Assembly (NCBI RefSeq): GCF_001905545.1 | Contig: NZ_LIPD01000010.1 | Span: 248,001 to 312,000 of the forward strand | Length of the DNA stretch: 64,000 nucleotides | Direction: 5' to 3' | Source: Streptomyces sp. CB02056 | GTDB taxonomy: Bacteria > Actinomycetota > Actinomycetes > Streptomycetales > Streptomycetaceae | Part shown: in pieces, positions 26,837 through 34,695 of the stretch | How positions within the stretch are numbered: the first letter of the stretch is position 1 | How the letters are laid out: every line of letters starts with the position of its first letter | Made by a program: the position numbers and the translations under genes | The notes under the pieces: generated by a model | Told to the model about the DNA's origin: nothing | Databases searched by the model: none | What the model saw: the letters and a program-made list of their open reading frames with translations, nothing else

Positions 26837-27780
26837 CGCGTCGCCACCTCCGGGGCGCGGTGGGCGGCCATGCGTTCGGCGGTGCGCAGGGCGGCCGAGG
26901 TCATGATGTCGAGGTTGCCGGCGTAGGCGGGCAGGTAGTGGGCGGCCCCCTCCACCTCCAGGAACACCGACACCTTCGCGGCACCGCCGGTGCGGGAGGG
27001 CGCGGGCAGCAGGGAGCGGAGCGGGTCGTCCGCGGCGACGCGGTCGAACTGCACCTTCTGCTTGAGGCGGTAGCCGGGGACGTACGCCTGGACCCGGGCG
27101 ACCATCCGCTCGACCGAGTCGGTCACCGCGGCGTCGTCGCAGTCGCCGACCAGGCAGTACACGGTGTCGCGCATGATCAGCGGCGGCTCGGCCGGGTTCA
27201 GGACGATGATCGCCTTGCCGCGGGAGGCGCCGCCCACCTTCTCGATGGCCGAGGAGGTGGTCTCGGTGAACTCGTCGATGTTGGCCCGCGTGCCGGGGCC
27301 CGCGGAGCGCGAGGAGATCGAGGCGACGATCTCGCCGTAGTGGACGGGAGTCACGGCCGAGACCGCGGCCACGATCGGAACGGTGGCCTGTCCGCCGCAG
27401 GTGACCATGTTGACGTTGGGGGCGTCGAGGTGGTCATCGCCGTTGACCGGCGGGACGACGTAGGGGCCGAGCGCCGCGGGCGTCAGGTCGACGACGGTGC
27501 GCCCCAGCGAGCGCAGCACCTCGTCGTGGCGGCGGTGCGCGCCGGCGGAGGTGGCGTCGAAGACGATCTGCACGTCCGCGAACTCGTCCAGTCCCACCAG
27601 GTCGTCCACGCCCTCGTGGGTGGTGGCGACCTTCAGGCGGCGGGCGCGGGCCAGGCCGTCGGAGTCGGGGTCGATCCCGGCCATCGCGGCGATCTCCAAG
27701 GTTTCGGAGAGCCGCAGGATCTTGATCATCAGGTCGGTGCCGATGTTGCCGGACCCGATGACGGCGACCTTCGTGGTCAT
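26833..27780 (-). CDS. mhpF: Acetaldehyde dehydrogenase (acylating)
   Basis: 315 residues. The Rossmann motif VAVIGSGNIGTDLMIK is at the N-terminus, the catalytic cysteine lies in MVTCGGQATVP, and RANIDEFTETTS plus the C-terminal dimerisation domain are typical of MhpF/DmpF/BphJ. It oxidises acetaldehyde (or propanal) to the acyl-CoA with NAD+ and CoA, in a bifunctional complex with the aldolase. It overlaps both neighbours by four bases, indicating tight coupling. Confidence 0.93.
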   Translation of the reverse strand: MTTKVAVIGSGNIGTDLMIKILRLSETLEIAAMAGIDPDSDGLARARRLKVATTHEGVDDLVGLDEFADVQIVFDATSAGAHRRHDEVLRSLGRTVVDLTPAALGPYVVPPVNGDDHLDAPNVNMVTCGGQATVPIVAAVSAVTPVHYGEIVASISSRSAGPGTRANIDEFTETTSSAIEKVGGASRGKAIIVLNPAEPPLIMRDTVYCLVGDCDDAAVTDSVERMVARVQAYVPGYRLKQKVQFDRVAADDPLRSLLPAPSRTGGAAKVSVFLEVEGAAHYLPAYAGNLDIMTSAALRTAERMAAHRAPEVATR

Positions 27781-28628
27781 GCGAGGGCTCCTTCCTCGGT
27801 GGCGGGTGCGAACGCGGTCGTGACCGTGCCCAGCCCTTCGATGACGGCGGTGAACTCGTCGCCCGCGGCGGCGGCGGCCATCGGGCCGAGCGCGCCGGTC
27901 AGGACGAGGTCGCCGGCCCGCAGCGGGTCGCCGAGCCCGGCGAGGGCGGAGGCGAGCCAGAGGGCGGCGGTGAGCGGGCTGCCCAGGCAGTCGGCCCCGG
28001 TGCCCCGGGAGACCTGTTCGCCGTTCCTGGTCAGCGTCATGGTCACGGCCCGCAGGTCGACCCGGTCCAGCGGCACCGGGGTGCCGCCGAGGACGTACAG
28101 GCCGCAGGAGGCGTTGTCGGCGACGGTGTCGACGATGGTGATGTCCCAGTCGGCGATGCGGCTGTCGACGATCTCCAGCGCGGGTAGTGCGAACGCCGTG
28201 GCGCGCAGCAGGTCGGCGACGGTCGGGTCGCGGTGGGGCAGGTCGGAGCCGAGGACCAGGGCGACCTCGGCCTCGACCTTTGGCTGGAGCAGTCGGCCGG
28301 GGGCGACGGGCTGTCCCTCGGGTACCGCCATGTCGGCGAACAGGGCGCCGAAGTCAGGCCGGTCGACGCCGAGTTGGCGCTGTACGGCGGGCGAGGTCAG
28401 GCCGATCTTGCGGCCCACGAGCCGTCGCCCCGCCGCGAGGGCGCGCTCGACGTGGAGCTGCTGCACGGCATAGGCGGCCTCGATGTCGGCCTCCGGGAGC
28501 AGCGTGCGTACCGGGGCGCACGGGATGCCGGTGCGGGCGGCCTCCTCCAGGAGGGCGGCCGCCTCGGTGACGCGGGCGGGCCGGGTCGGAACCGGCAGGG
28601 ATCGGTGGGGTGGTGCGGAGCCGAGCAC
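27777..28628 (-). CDS. mhpD: 2-keto-4-pentenoate hydratase (MhpD-like)
   Basis: 283 residues from GTG 28628, which has GGAGG eight bases upstream. Longer in-frame starts lie inside the dioxygenase gene. Key segments are GRKIGLTSPAVQRQLGVDRPDFGALFADM, VEAEVALVLGSDL (metal-binding Glu residues), PALEIVDSRI and GDLVLTGALGPM. It adds water to 2-hydroxypenta-2,4-dienoate-type products. It overlaps the dehydrogenase ATG by four bases. A 137-base gap separates it from the upstream dioxygenase gene, unlike the otherwise tight spacing. Confidence 0.9.
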   Translation of the reverse strand: MLGSAPPHRSLPVPTRPARVTEAAALLEEAARTGIPCAPVRTLLPEADIEAAYAVQQLHVERALAAGRRLVGRKIGLTSPAVQRQLGVDRPDFGALFADMAVPEGQPVAPGRLLQPKVEAEVALVLGSDLPHRDPTVADLLRATAFALPALEIVDSRIADWDITIVDTVADNASCGLYVLGGTPVPLDRVDLRAVTMTLTRNGEQVSRGTGADCLGSPLTAALWLASALAGLGDPLRAGDLVLTGALGPMAAAAAGDEFTAVIEGLGTVTTAFAPATEEGALA

Positions 28629-28765
28629 GAGGGTGGCCTCCGGGGGATCGTCGAGGGGTGGGGGGAACGGCCGGGGCACCGGCTTGTGCCGGGTGCGGGC
28701 GTGCGCCGCCGACGCCGGGAAGGGCGGGGACGGAGCCGTACCGGCGGTGCGGCGGCTGTCCCGGG

Positions 28766-29782
28766 TCAGTCGTCGGGGATGCCCGTGCCGCTGAGGGCGG
28801 GCACGGTGAGCTCCGGGCGGGCCAGGGAGCGGGCGCCGGCGCGGAACTGGGCGAGCTTGTCGACGATGGTCCGGCCGACGGGGAGGTGGCCCCAGGTGCT
28901 GATGCCCTGGTGGGTGGTGGGTTCCCAGGTGCTCTCGTCGATGACGATCGGGTTCCAGCCGACCTCCCACTCGAAGCCCGAGGGGGTGCGGGCGTAGTAG
29001 GACAGTTCCTTGTCGTTGGTGTGCTGGCCCACCGACAGGGCCATCTCGAAGCCGAGTTCGTGGACGCGCTGGTAGCTGCGGGCGACGTCGTCGAGGGTGG
29101 CGGCCTGGATGTTGAGGTGCTGCACCCGGGTGCGGATCGGGTCCAGGGGCAGGCCGCGGACGGCGGCGATCGCGATGGAGTGGTGGCGTTCGTTGACGCG
29201 CAGGAAGCGGATCTTGAGTTTGACGCCGCTGATGGTCTCGTCGATGTAGTCGGTCAGGCGGGCGTCGAAGACGGTGTCGAAGTAGCCCCGGATCTGCGCG
29301 GGCCTGGTGGAGGTCAGCGCGACGTGGCCCAGGCCGGAGTCGCCGGTGACGAAGCCGGAGGCGAGCATGCGCAGCGGTTCGGCCGCTCGCTTCGGGTTGG
29401 TGTAGATCTCCTGGGTGATGCCTTTGGGGCCGGGGAAGCGCAGCAGGCGTTCGACGCCGCGCAGGGCCGCCTCCTCGTCTGTGCCCCGGGTGAGGGGCAC
29501 GCCGTGGGCGCGGACGTGGGCTTCGATCCGTTCGAAGGAGGCGTGGTCGTCGACGTGCCAGCCGGTGGCGACGACGTCCTCGGCGGGGCCGCGGGTGAGC
29601 AGGAAGCGGCACTGGTGGTCGTCGAGGCGGAAGCGCATCAGGTCGGGGGAGAGGCTGTCGTGGTGCATGCCGATGGCGTCGGTGCCGAAGCGGCGCCAGT
29701 CGGCGAAGCGGTCGGTCTCGATGACGACGTAGCCGAGGTGGACGGCGCCGAAGACGGTGGCGCGGGCCGGTGCGGTGGTCAT
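28766..29782 (-). CDS. Type I extradiol ring-cleavage dioxygenase (VOC superfamily)
   Basis: 338 residues in two VOC modules. The iron ligands are visible in the C-terminal module: His in LGHVALTST, His in VQHLNIQ and Glu in SGFEWEVGW, and an active-site tyrosine in SYYARTPSG. The family includes BphC, HsaC and 2,3-dihydroxybiphenyl or catechol dioxygenases; it cleaves a catechol next to one hydroxyl. It is a different fold from E. coli MhpB although it fills the same step. ATGA overlap with the hydrolase gene. Confidence 0.9.
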   Translation of the reverse strand: MTTAPARATVFGAVHLGYVVIETDRFADWRRFGTDAIGMHHDSLSPDLMRFRLDDHQCRFLLTRGPAEDVVATGWHVDDHASFERIEAHVRAHGVPLTRGTDEEAALRGVERLLRFPGPKGITQEIYTNPKRAAEPLRMLASGFVTGDSGLGHVALTSTRPAQIRGYFDTVFDARLTDYIDETISGVKLKIRFLRVNERHHSIAIAAVRGLPLDPIRTRVQHLNIQAATLDDVARSYQRVHELGFEMALSVGQHTNDKELSYYARTPSGFEWEVGWNPIVIDESTWEPTTHQGISTWGHLPVGRTIVDKLAQFRAGARSLARPELTVPALSGTGIPDD

Positions 29783-30654
29783 CGCCGGCCCGCCAGGAAG
29801 TCGGCGCACAGCCGGTTGAAGAGTTCCGCGCGCTCGAACTGGACCCAGTGGCCGGTGTTGGCGACCGTGTACAGGTCGCAGTCGGGCATGCGATCGGCGA
29901 GCATCCGGCCGCCGGAGGGCCGGTTGACCCTGTCCTGGGCCCCCCACAGCACCAGGGTCGGGACGGGCAGCCGGGACAGGCGCGGGTCGCGGGTGAAGTC
30001 CATCCTCCACACGGTCCGCAGGGCGTCGCGCCCGGAGGGCCGCCGCAGGGGCGGTGCGGCGACCACCTCCGGGTCGATGCTGGCGCGGTAGCGCTCGTCG
30101 ATCACGGAGTCGGGGACGTCGGCGGCGTTGAAGACGAGGTGGTCGCGGATGAACTTCTCCAGCTTCGGCCGCGAGGGCCCGTCGCCGGTGTAGTAGTTCA
30201 GCAGGCTGTTGAGGCCGGGGGTGGGCAGGGCGCGGGTGGTGCCGATGCCGCCGGGGCCCATCAGGACCATGCGGTCGACCCGGTCGGGGGTGTCCAGGGC
30301 CAGGCGCAGGGCGCAGGCGCCGCCGTAGGAGTTGCCGACCAGGTGGGCCTTCTCGAGGCCGAGGCGGTCGAGCAGGCCGCGGACGTGGTCGGCGAGGAAG
30401 CCGAAGGGGTCGCCGGCGTCGACGCCCTTGGTGCTGCGGCCGTAGCCGGGCAGGTCGGGCACGATGACCCGGTGGTCCCGGGCCAGGGCGGCGATGTTGC
30501 GGGTGTAGTTGGAGACGCCGGAGGCGCCCGGGCCGCCGCCGTGCAGCAGCAGGAGCGGCGGGCCGTCCCCGGTCTCCGCGGCGAAGACCTTCCTTCCGCC
30601 GATGTCGTACGTCGTCTCCTGCATCGTCGGCAGGCCGGTCGGTGTCGTCGTCAT
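29779..30654 (-). CDS. meta-cleavage product hydrolase (alpha/beta hydrolase, MhpC/HsaD/BphD-like)
   Basis: 291 residues. The oxyanion loop HGGGPGASG (residues 39-47) is diagnostic of C-C bond hydrolases acting on ring-fission products. The nucleophile is S109 in GNSYGG, the acid is in WGAQDRV and the base in NTGHWVQFE. It would split the ring-opened dienoate into the side-chain acid and 2-hydroxypenta-2,4-dienoate. It starts 13 bases after the hydroxylase stop and overlaps the dioxygenase ATG. Confidence 0.92.
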   Translation of the reverse strand: MTTTPTGLPTMQETTYDIGGRKVFAAETGDGPPLLLLHGGGPGASGVSNYTRNIAALARDHRVIVPDLPGYGRSTKGVDAGDPFGFLADHVRGLLDRLGLEKAHLVGNSYGGACALRLALDTPDRVDRMVLMGPGGIGTTRALPTPGLNSLLNYYTGDGPSRPKLEKFIRDHLVFNAADVPDSVIDERYRASIDPEVVAAPPLRRPSGRDALRTVWRMDFTRDPRLSRLPVPTLVLWGAQDRVNRPSGGRMLADRMPDCDLYTVANTGHWVQFERAELFNRLCADFLAGRR

Positions 30655-30667
30655 GGTGCCGGTGTCC

Positions 30668-32275
30668 TCACTGGGCGGTGGACGCGTGCGGGCGGGGGGC
30701 GGTGGTGGGGGCGAAGCCCCGGGGCGGCGGCGGGAGCGGAGTGCCCGCGGGGGCCGCCGCGTAGACGTAGGCGTCGGGGCGCAGGGCGAGTGCGGCCGCG
30801 CCGTGCCGGGCCATCCAGGGCAGCAGGACGCCGTCGCTGTCGACGAGGGTGCCCTCCGCGGGTGCGGAGCCCAGCGGCGTGACGGTCAGGGACGGCACGC
30901 CCAGGACGTCCCAGGCGAGTTGGGGGGCGGCGGTCCGGGCGTGCAGCAGGTGCCACCGGCCGCCGAGCGCGTCGTCGAGGCGCACGCGGCTGCCGTCGGG
31001 GCCGGTCACCCACGGCTGGGGCACCTGGTGGCCGGTCGCCCTGGCGCGGGAGCGGGCCCGCAGGCCGGCGTCGTACCGGGCGACGGGGATCCAGTTCGCG
31101 CTCTGCAGCCAGTTGCTGAAGCCCGGGACGCGGTCCAGGGTGCGCAGGGCGCCGTCGCGGACCTTGGTGACCGGCCGGCGGCGTTCGGTGATGGTCCGGC
31201 CGACGAGCACCGCCCGCCGGGTGACCTCCTTGACGTGCGGTTTGCGTTCGGCCTCGTAGCTGTCGAGGACCGTCTCGGGCAGTTCGCCGCGCAGGACGGC
31301 GTCGAGCTTCCAGCAGAGGTTGGCCACGTCGCGCACGCCCGCGGCCATGCCCTGGCCGATCCACGGCGGCATGGCGTGGGCGGCGTCGCCGGCGAGGAAG
31401 ACCCTCCCCGCACGGAAGCGCGTGGCGAAGCGCACGTGGTGGCTGTAGACGGTCGCGCGCAGCACCTTGACGCTGTCGCGGCCGATCCCGTACCGGGAGA
31501 TCAGCCCGTACACGGCGTCCTCGGTGACCAGGTGCTCCTCGTCGTCCCCGGGCAGGAGCGGGAACTCGTAGCGGTGGTGGCCCAGCGGGGTCGGGCAGTC
31601 GACGGCCGGGCGCGCGGGGTCGCAGTGGAAGCGCAGCTTGTCGTGGTCGGGCCAGGGCTTGAGCATCTCGGTGTCGATGACGACCCAGCGGTCCTCGTAC
31701 GTCCGGCCCTCGTAGCCGATGTTCAGCTGGGCGCGGGTGAGGCTGGAGCCGCCGTCGGCCGCGATCACGTAGGAGGCGCGCAGCCGGTGCACGGAGTCGT
31801 CGGCCGTGCCGACGACCGTCAGCTCCACCCCGTCGGCGTCCTGGCGCAGGCGCAGGCACTCGTGGCGCAGCAGGACCTCCACGTTCGGGTACCGGTCGAC
31901 GCCGTCGCGCAGCACCTGCTCCAGCGCGGGCTGGTAGATGAACATCTGCGGCGGGTGCCCGTGCCCGCGCGGGGTGGGGCGGGCACGGATGAAGGGGCGG
32001 CCGTCCGCGTCGACGAAGTCCACGGGCCGCTCGGTCAGCATGTCCTGCTTGAGGCGCTCGGCCAGTCCTATCCGCTGCCAGATCCGCACGACCTCCTCGT
32101 CCGTGGAGATGGCCCGGGCGCGGGAGAAGACCTCGGCGTCCCGCTCCAGGACCACGACGCGCAGCCCCGCGGCGCCCAGCAGGTTCGCCGCGGTCACGCC
32201 CGTGGGCCCGTAACCGATGACGGCCACGTCGTAGGAGCCGTCCTCGGGCTCTGTCCCAGCCCCGGTCTGACGCAT
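30668..32275 (-). CDS. mhpA: FAD-dependent aromatic hydroxylase (MhpA/PheA-like)
   Basis: 535 residues. Motifs of class A flavin monooxygenases are complete: YDVAVIGYGPTGVTAANLLG (dinucleotide-binding), the DG motif in VIAADGGSSLTR, and VFLAGDAAHAMPPWIGQGM (GD motif), plus a C-terminal thioredoxin-like domain. It adds a hydroxyl next to an existing phenolic OH, giving the catechol for the dioxygenase. GAGGTGG precedes the ATG. It is the first gene of the operon, directly downstream of palindromic site 3. The exact substrate (hydroxyphenylpropionate-like or another phenol) is not determined by sequence alone. Confidence 0.88.
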   Translation of the reverse strand: MRQTGAGTEPEDGSYDVAVIGYGPTGVTAANLLGAAGLRVVVLERDAEVFSRARAISTDEEVVRIWQRIGLAERLKQDMLTERPVDFVDADGRPFIRARPTPRGHGHPPQMFIYQPALEQVLRDGVDRYPNVEVLLRHECLRLRQDADGVELTVVGTADDSVHRLRASYVIAADGGSSLTRAQLNIGYEGRTYEDRWVVIDTEMLKPWPDHDKLRFHCDPARPAVDCPTPLGHHRYEFPLLPGDDEEHLVTEDAVYGLISRYGIGRDSVKVLRATVYSHHVRFATRFRAGRVFLAGDAAHAMPPWIGQGMAAGVRDVANLCWKLDAVLRGELPETVLDSYEAERKPHVKEVTRRAVLVGRTITERRRPVTKVRDGALRTLDRVPGFSNWLQSANWIPVARYDAGLRARSRARATGHQVPQPWVTGPDGSRVRLDDALGGRWHLLHARTAAPQLAWDVLGVPSLTVTPLGSAPAEGTLVDSDGVLLPWMARHGAAALALRPDAYVYAAAPAGTPLPPPPRGFAPTTAPRPHASTAQ

Positions 32276-32318
32276 CAGGCCCACCTCACCGTGTCGATCG
32301 CACCGCGCAACTGTTGCT

Positions 32319-32350
32319 GTAGTGCTCACTCCAATTGGAATGACTGCTAC
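32319..32350. promoter_or_regulatory. 32-bp palindromic operator (site 3) between divergent catabolic genes
   Basis: Half-sites GTAGTGCTCACTCCAA and the complement of GTAGCAGTCATTCCAA around the same CCAATTGG centre as site 2. It lies 44 bases before the hydroxylase ATG (minus) and 180 before the amidohydrolase ATG (plus), so one site could control both directions. TATGCT at 32353-32358 is a possible -10 for the plus-strand gene. Confidence 0.75.
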
Positions 32351-32529
32351 GGTATGCTCGCCGTCGGAGAGGGTCAAGTGACCGGAACCGCGCACCACCG
32401 GAGGGGACGCCCGCCGCGGCCGAGCCGCGGACGACCCGCGAGCGGCACGCGCCCGGCCCGGCGCCGTACGGCCGGCGGCCGGTACGACAACCCCGCTCCG
32501 CCCCCACAGAGCGCACGAAAGGCCGCGGC

Positions 32530-33579
32530 ATGTCTCCTTCGGCACAACGCATCGACGTCCACCAGCACGTGGTGCCCGGCTTCTACCGCGACGAGCTCGC
32601 CAGGGCCGGCATCACCGACGCCGGAGGCCGGGCCCTGCCCGACTGGAGCGCCCAGTCGGCCCTGCACCTGATGGACCTCCTGGACACCGCCACCGCGATC
32701 GTCTCCGTGTCCACGCCCGCGACGGGCTTCCTCGCCGACCCCGCCGAAGCGGCCGACCTGGCCCGACGTCTCAACGACCACGGCGCGTCCCTCGCCTCGG
32801 ACCACCCCGGACGCTTCGGCTTCTTCGCCACCCTGCCCATGCCCGACACTGGAGCCTCCGCCGCCGAGGCGGTACGCGCGCTGGACGAGCTGCGCGCCGA
32901 CGGCGTCACCCTGCTCGCCAACAACCACGGCACCTACCTCGGGGCCGACGGCCAGGACGTCCTGTGGCAGGCACTCGACGACCGCGGCGCGGTGGCCTTC
33001 GTCCACCCCGCGGAACTGCCCGCCCCACCGGTCAGCGGCATCCCGGCCTTCGCCGCCGACTTCCTGCTCGACACCACCAGGGCCGCCTACCTCCTGGTCC
33101 GCAACGGCATCCTGCGCCGCTACCCGAACATCCGCTTCATCCTCAGCCACGCCGGCGGCTTCGTCCCCTACGCCTCGCACCGGATGGCCGTCACCCTCGC
33201 CAACGACACCGCACGCAGCCCGCTCGACGTGCTGGACGACTTCCGCTCCTTCCACTTCGACACCGCCCTGTCCTCCAGCCCGGCCGCCCTGCCCACCCTC
33301 CTCGCCTTCGCCCGCCCCGGACACGTCCTGTTCGGCAGCGACTGGCCCTTCGCCCCCACCCCCGCCGGGCAGTACTTCGCCAACGGCCTCGACACGGGCG
33401 TCGACCCCGGCACGCTCACGGCCGTCAACCGCACCAACGCCGAAGCACTCTTCCCCAGGCTGGCCACCACCCGCCCGGCACCGCTGCCGGCGCCGTCGGC
33501 CCCGGTGCGCATCCGCCGAGCGGCCCAACGCGCCGCAGCGCGCCTGGCTTTCAAGCTCGTTCAGCCCGGCACGGACTGA
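32530..33579 (+). CDS. Amidohydrolase-2 family enzyme, cytoplasmic
   Basis: 349 residues without signal peptide. Metal ligands: IDVHQHVVP (HxH, residues 11 and 13), FVHPAE, LSHAGG and FGSDWPF. About 30-40% of positions look shared with the exported paralogue at 20277. This family contains non-oxidative decarboxylases such as ACMSD and gamma-resorcylate decarboxylase; a feed-in step that removes a carboxyl group or hydrolyses a precursor of the phenol is plausible. It is divergent from the catabolic operon across operator site 3. A 30-residue basic tail (RIRRAAQRAAARLAFK) is odd. Confidence 0.85.
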   Translation: MSPSAQRIDVHQHVVPGFYRDELARAGITDAGGRALPDWSAQSALHLMDLLDTATAIVSVSTPATGFLADPAEAADLARRLNDHGASLASDHPGRFGFFATLPMPDTGASAAEAVRALDELRADGVTLLANNHGTYLGADGQDVLWQALDDRGAVAFVHPAELPAPPVSGIPAFAADFLLDTTRAAYLLVRNGILRRYPNIRFILSHAGGFVPYASHRMAVTLANDTARSPLDVLDDFRSFHFDTALSSSPAALPTLLAFARPGHVLFGSDWPFAPTPAGQYFANGLDTGVDPGTLTAVNRTNAEALFPRLATTRPAPLPAPSAPVRIRRAAQRAAARLAFKLVQPGTD

Positions 33580-33734
33580 TCCGGCGTTGTGGGACCTGGC
33601 GTGCGCCGGGTGCGTCCGTGCGTCTCCTCCGTGCCCGCAGCACCCTCGCCGAGCGCTCCCGGACGGGAAGAAATCTCTGCACGGAATGTTCGGCAACCTC
33701 GTCGGCCGACTGAGGGTCGTGACCACAATGACAC

Positions 33735-33875
33735 CCCGTCCGACGGGCCGAGGGCTACCACCAGGGCTTCGGCCTCGTCCACGTCGACTTCGCGACGCAG
33801 CAGCGCACCCCGAAGGCCTCCTACGCCTGGTACCGCGACCTGATCGCCGGTCACCATGCGGAATCCGGACGTTAG
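33735..33875 (+). pseudogene. Detached GH1 C-terminal end (repeat copy 2)
   Basis: 33747-33875 encodes AEGYHQGFGLVHVDF and on to WYRDLIAGHHAESGR, then TAG: the last 42 residues of a GH1 enzyme with no gene body upstream. Bases 33745-33848 match the intact gene (19774-19877) at 101 of 104 positions; the following C-terminal residues differ. Bases 33735-33781 match 42799-42845 at 45 of 47 positions, including a left flank CCCGTCCGAC absent from copy 1. The surrounding gap 33580-34057 holds nothing else I can identify. Confidence 0.85.
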
Positions 33876-34057
33876 TCAAGGCCTGGGCAAGGGGGTGCGG
33901 GTCAGGATCGCGGCGGGGAAGGGAGTGTCGTCCGATCCTTGACGGCCATGGGAACTCCGCCCGCCTCCGCGCGCTGTCACCTGTCCTCGCCACCCGTGCC
34001 ATCGGGTGACTACGATCGGTGAGGATTCCGGTCGACTGACGTACCAGGGAGGCCCGG

Positions 34058-34507
34058 ATGGACGCGGAACTACCGGCGCTGCGGCTGAAGCTCTACATCG
34101 AGTCGCTCCAGGTCCTGATGCCCGAGCGGCAGTTCAAGCTTCTGATGGATCTCCTGCGCGGCTATGCCGAGCTCGGTGGTGGGCGGATCGAGGTGAAGCT
34201 GGACGCAGAGGAACGGGAGCTGTTCACACCCGCGGTGCAGCGCGAACTGCTCGTTCTCCTCGGCCTGCTCGGTGCCCTGGTGCCCGGACACGAGGACCGC
34301 GCCGACGGTGTGGTGGCCGACCTCGGCGACGGCGAGCGGGCCAAGGGGGTCATGTCGCTCGTACCGCCGGAGGTCGCTTCCGATCCGGCCCGCCTGCGGG
34401 ACATGCGCGACCGGCTTGACGCCGCCGAGGGCCGGCGGGCGAGCGACCGCGCGACGGTCGAGGGAATCGCGGAGGTGAGCGGGATGGCGGGGACGGAAGA
34501 GAACTGA
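34058..34507 (+). CDS. Unknown small protein upstream of the Wadjet operon
   Basis: 149 residues, AGGGAGG ribosome site before the ATG. The N-terminal half is helical and amphipathic (LPALRLKLYIESLQVL, FKLLMDLLRGYAELGGG, VQRELLVLLGLLGAL); the C-terminal half is charged and probably coiled. No cysteine, signal peptide or known motif. It lies inside the same pair of direct repeats as JetABCD and 188 bases before JetA in the same orientation, so it may travel with the system. Whether it takes part in defence is unknown. Confidence 0.65.
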   Translation: MDAELPALRLKLYIESLQVLMPERQFKLLMDLLRGYAELGGGRIEVKLDAEERELFTPAVQRELLVLLGLLGALVPGHEDRADGVVADLGDGERAKGVMSLVPPEVASDPARLRDMRDRLDAAEGRRASDRATVEGIAEVSGMAGTEEN

Positions 34508-34695
34508 TCCGAGCGCGTTCAGCTCTGTGAAACCTCACCGGCGGTTGCCGGAGCCGGGACACAGGCCTCCCCGGAGGCCCGGGCGCACCTGCACCAGCTG
34601 TACCTGCCGCACGCGACCTGGCCGGTCGACAACCGCGTCGTCGGGCGTCGGCGCGTCCGCGTACTGTGGTGCCCGGAAGACGGGGAGGGCAGCCG

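Noticed and set aside
19908..33734. Transposon or IS-mediated origin of the catabolic island
   Set aside because: I found no transposase, terminal inverted repeats or short target duplications; the GH1-tail repeats explain the boundaries better.
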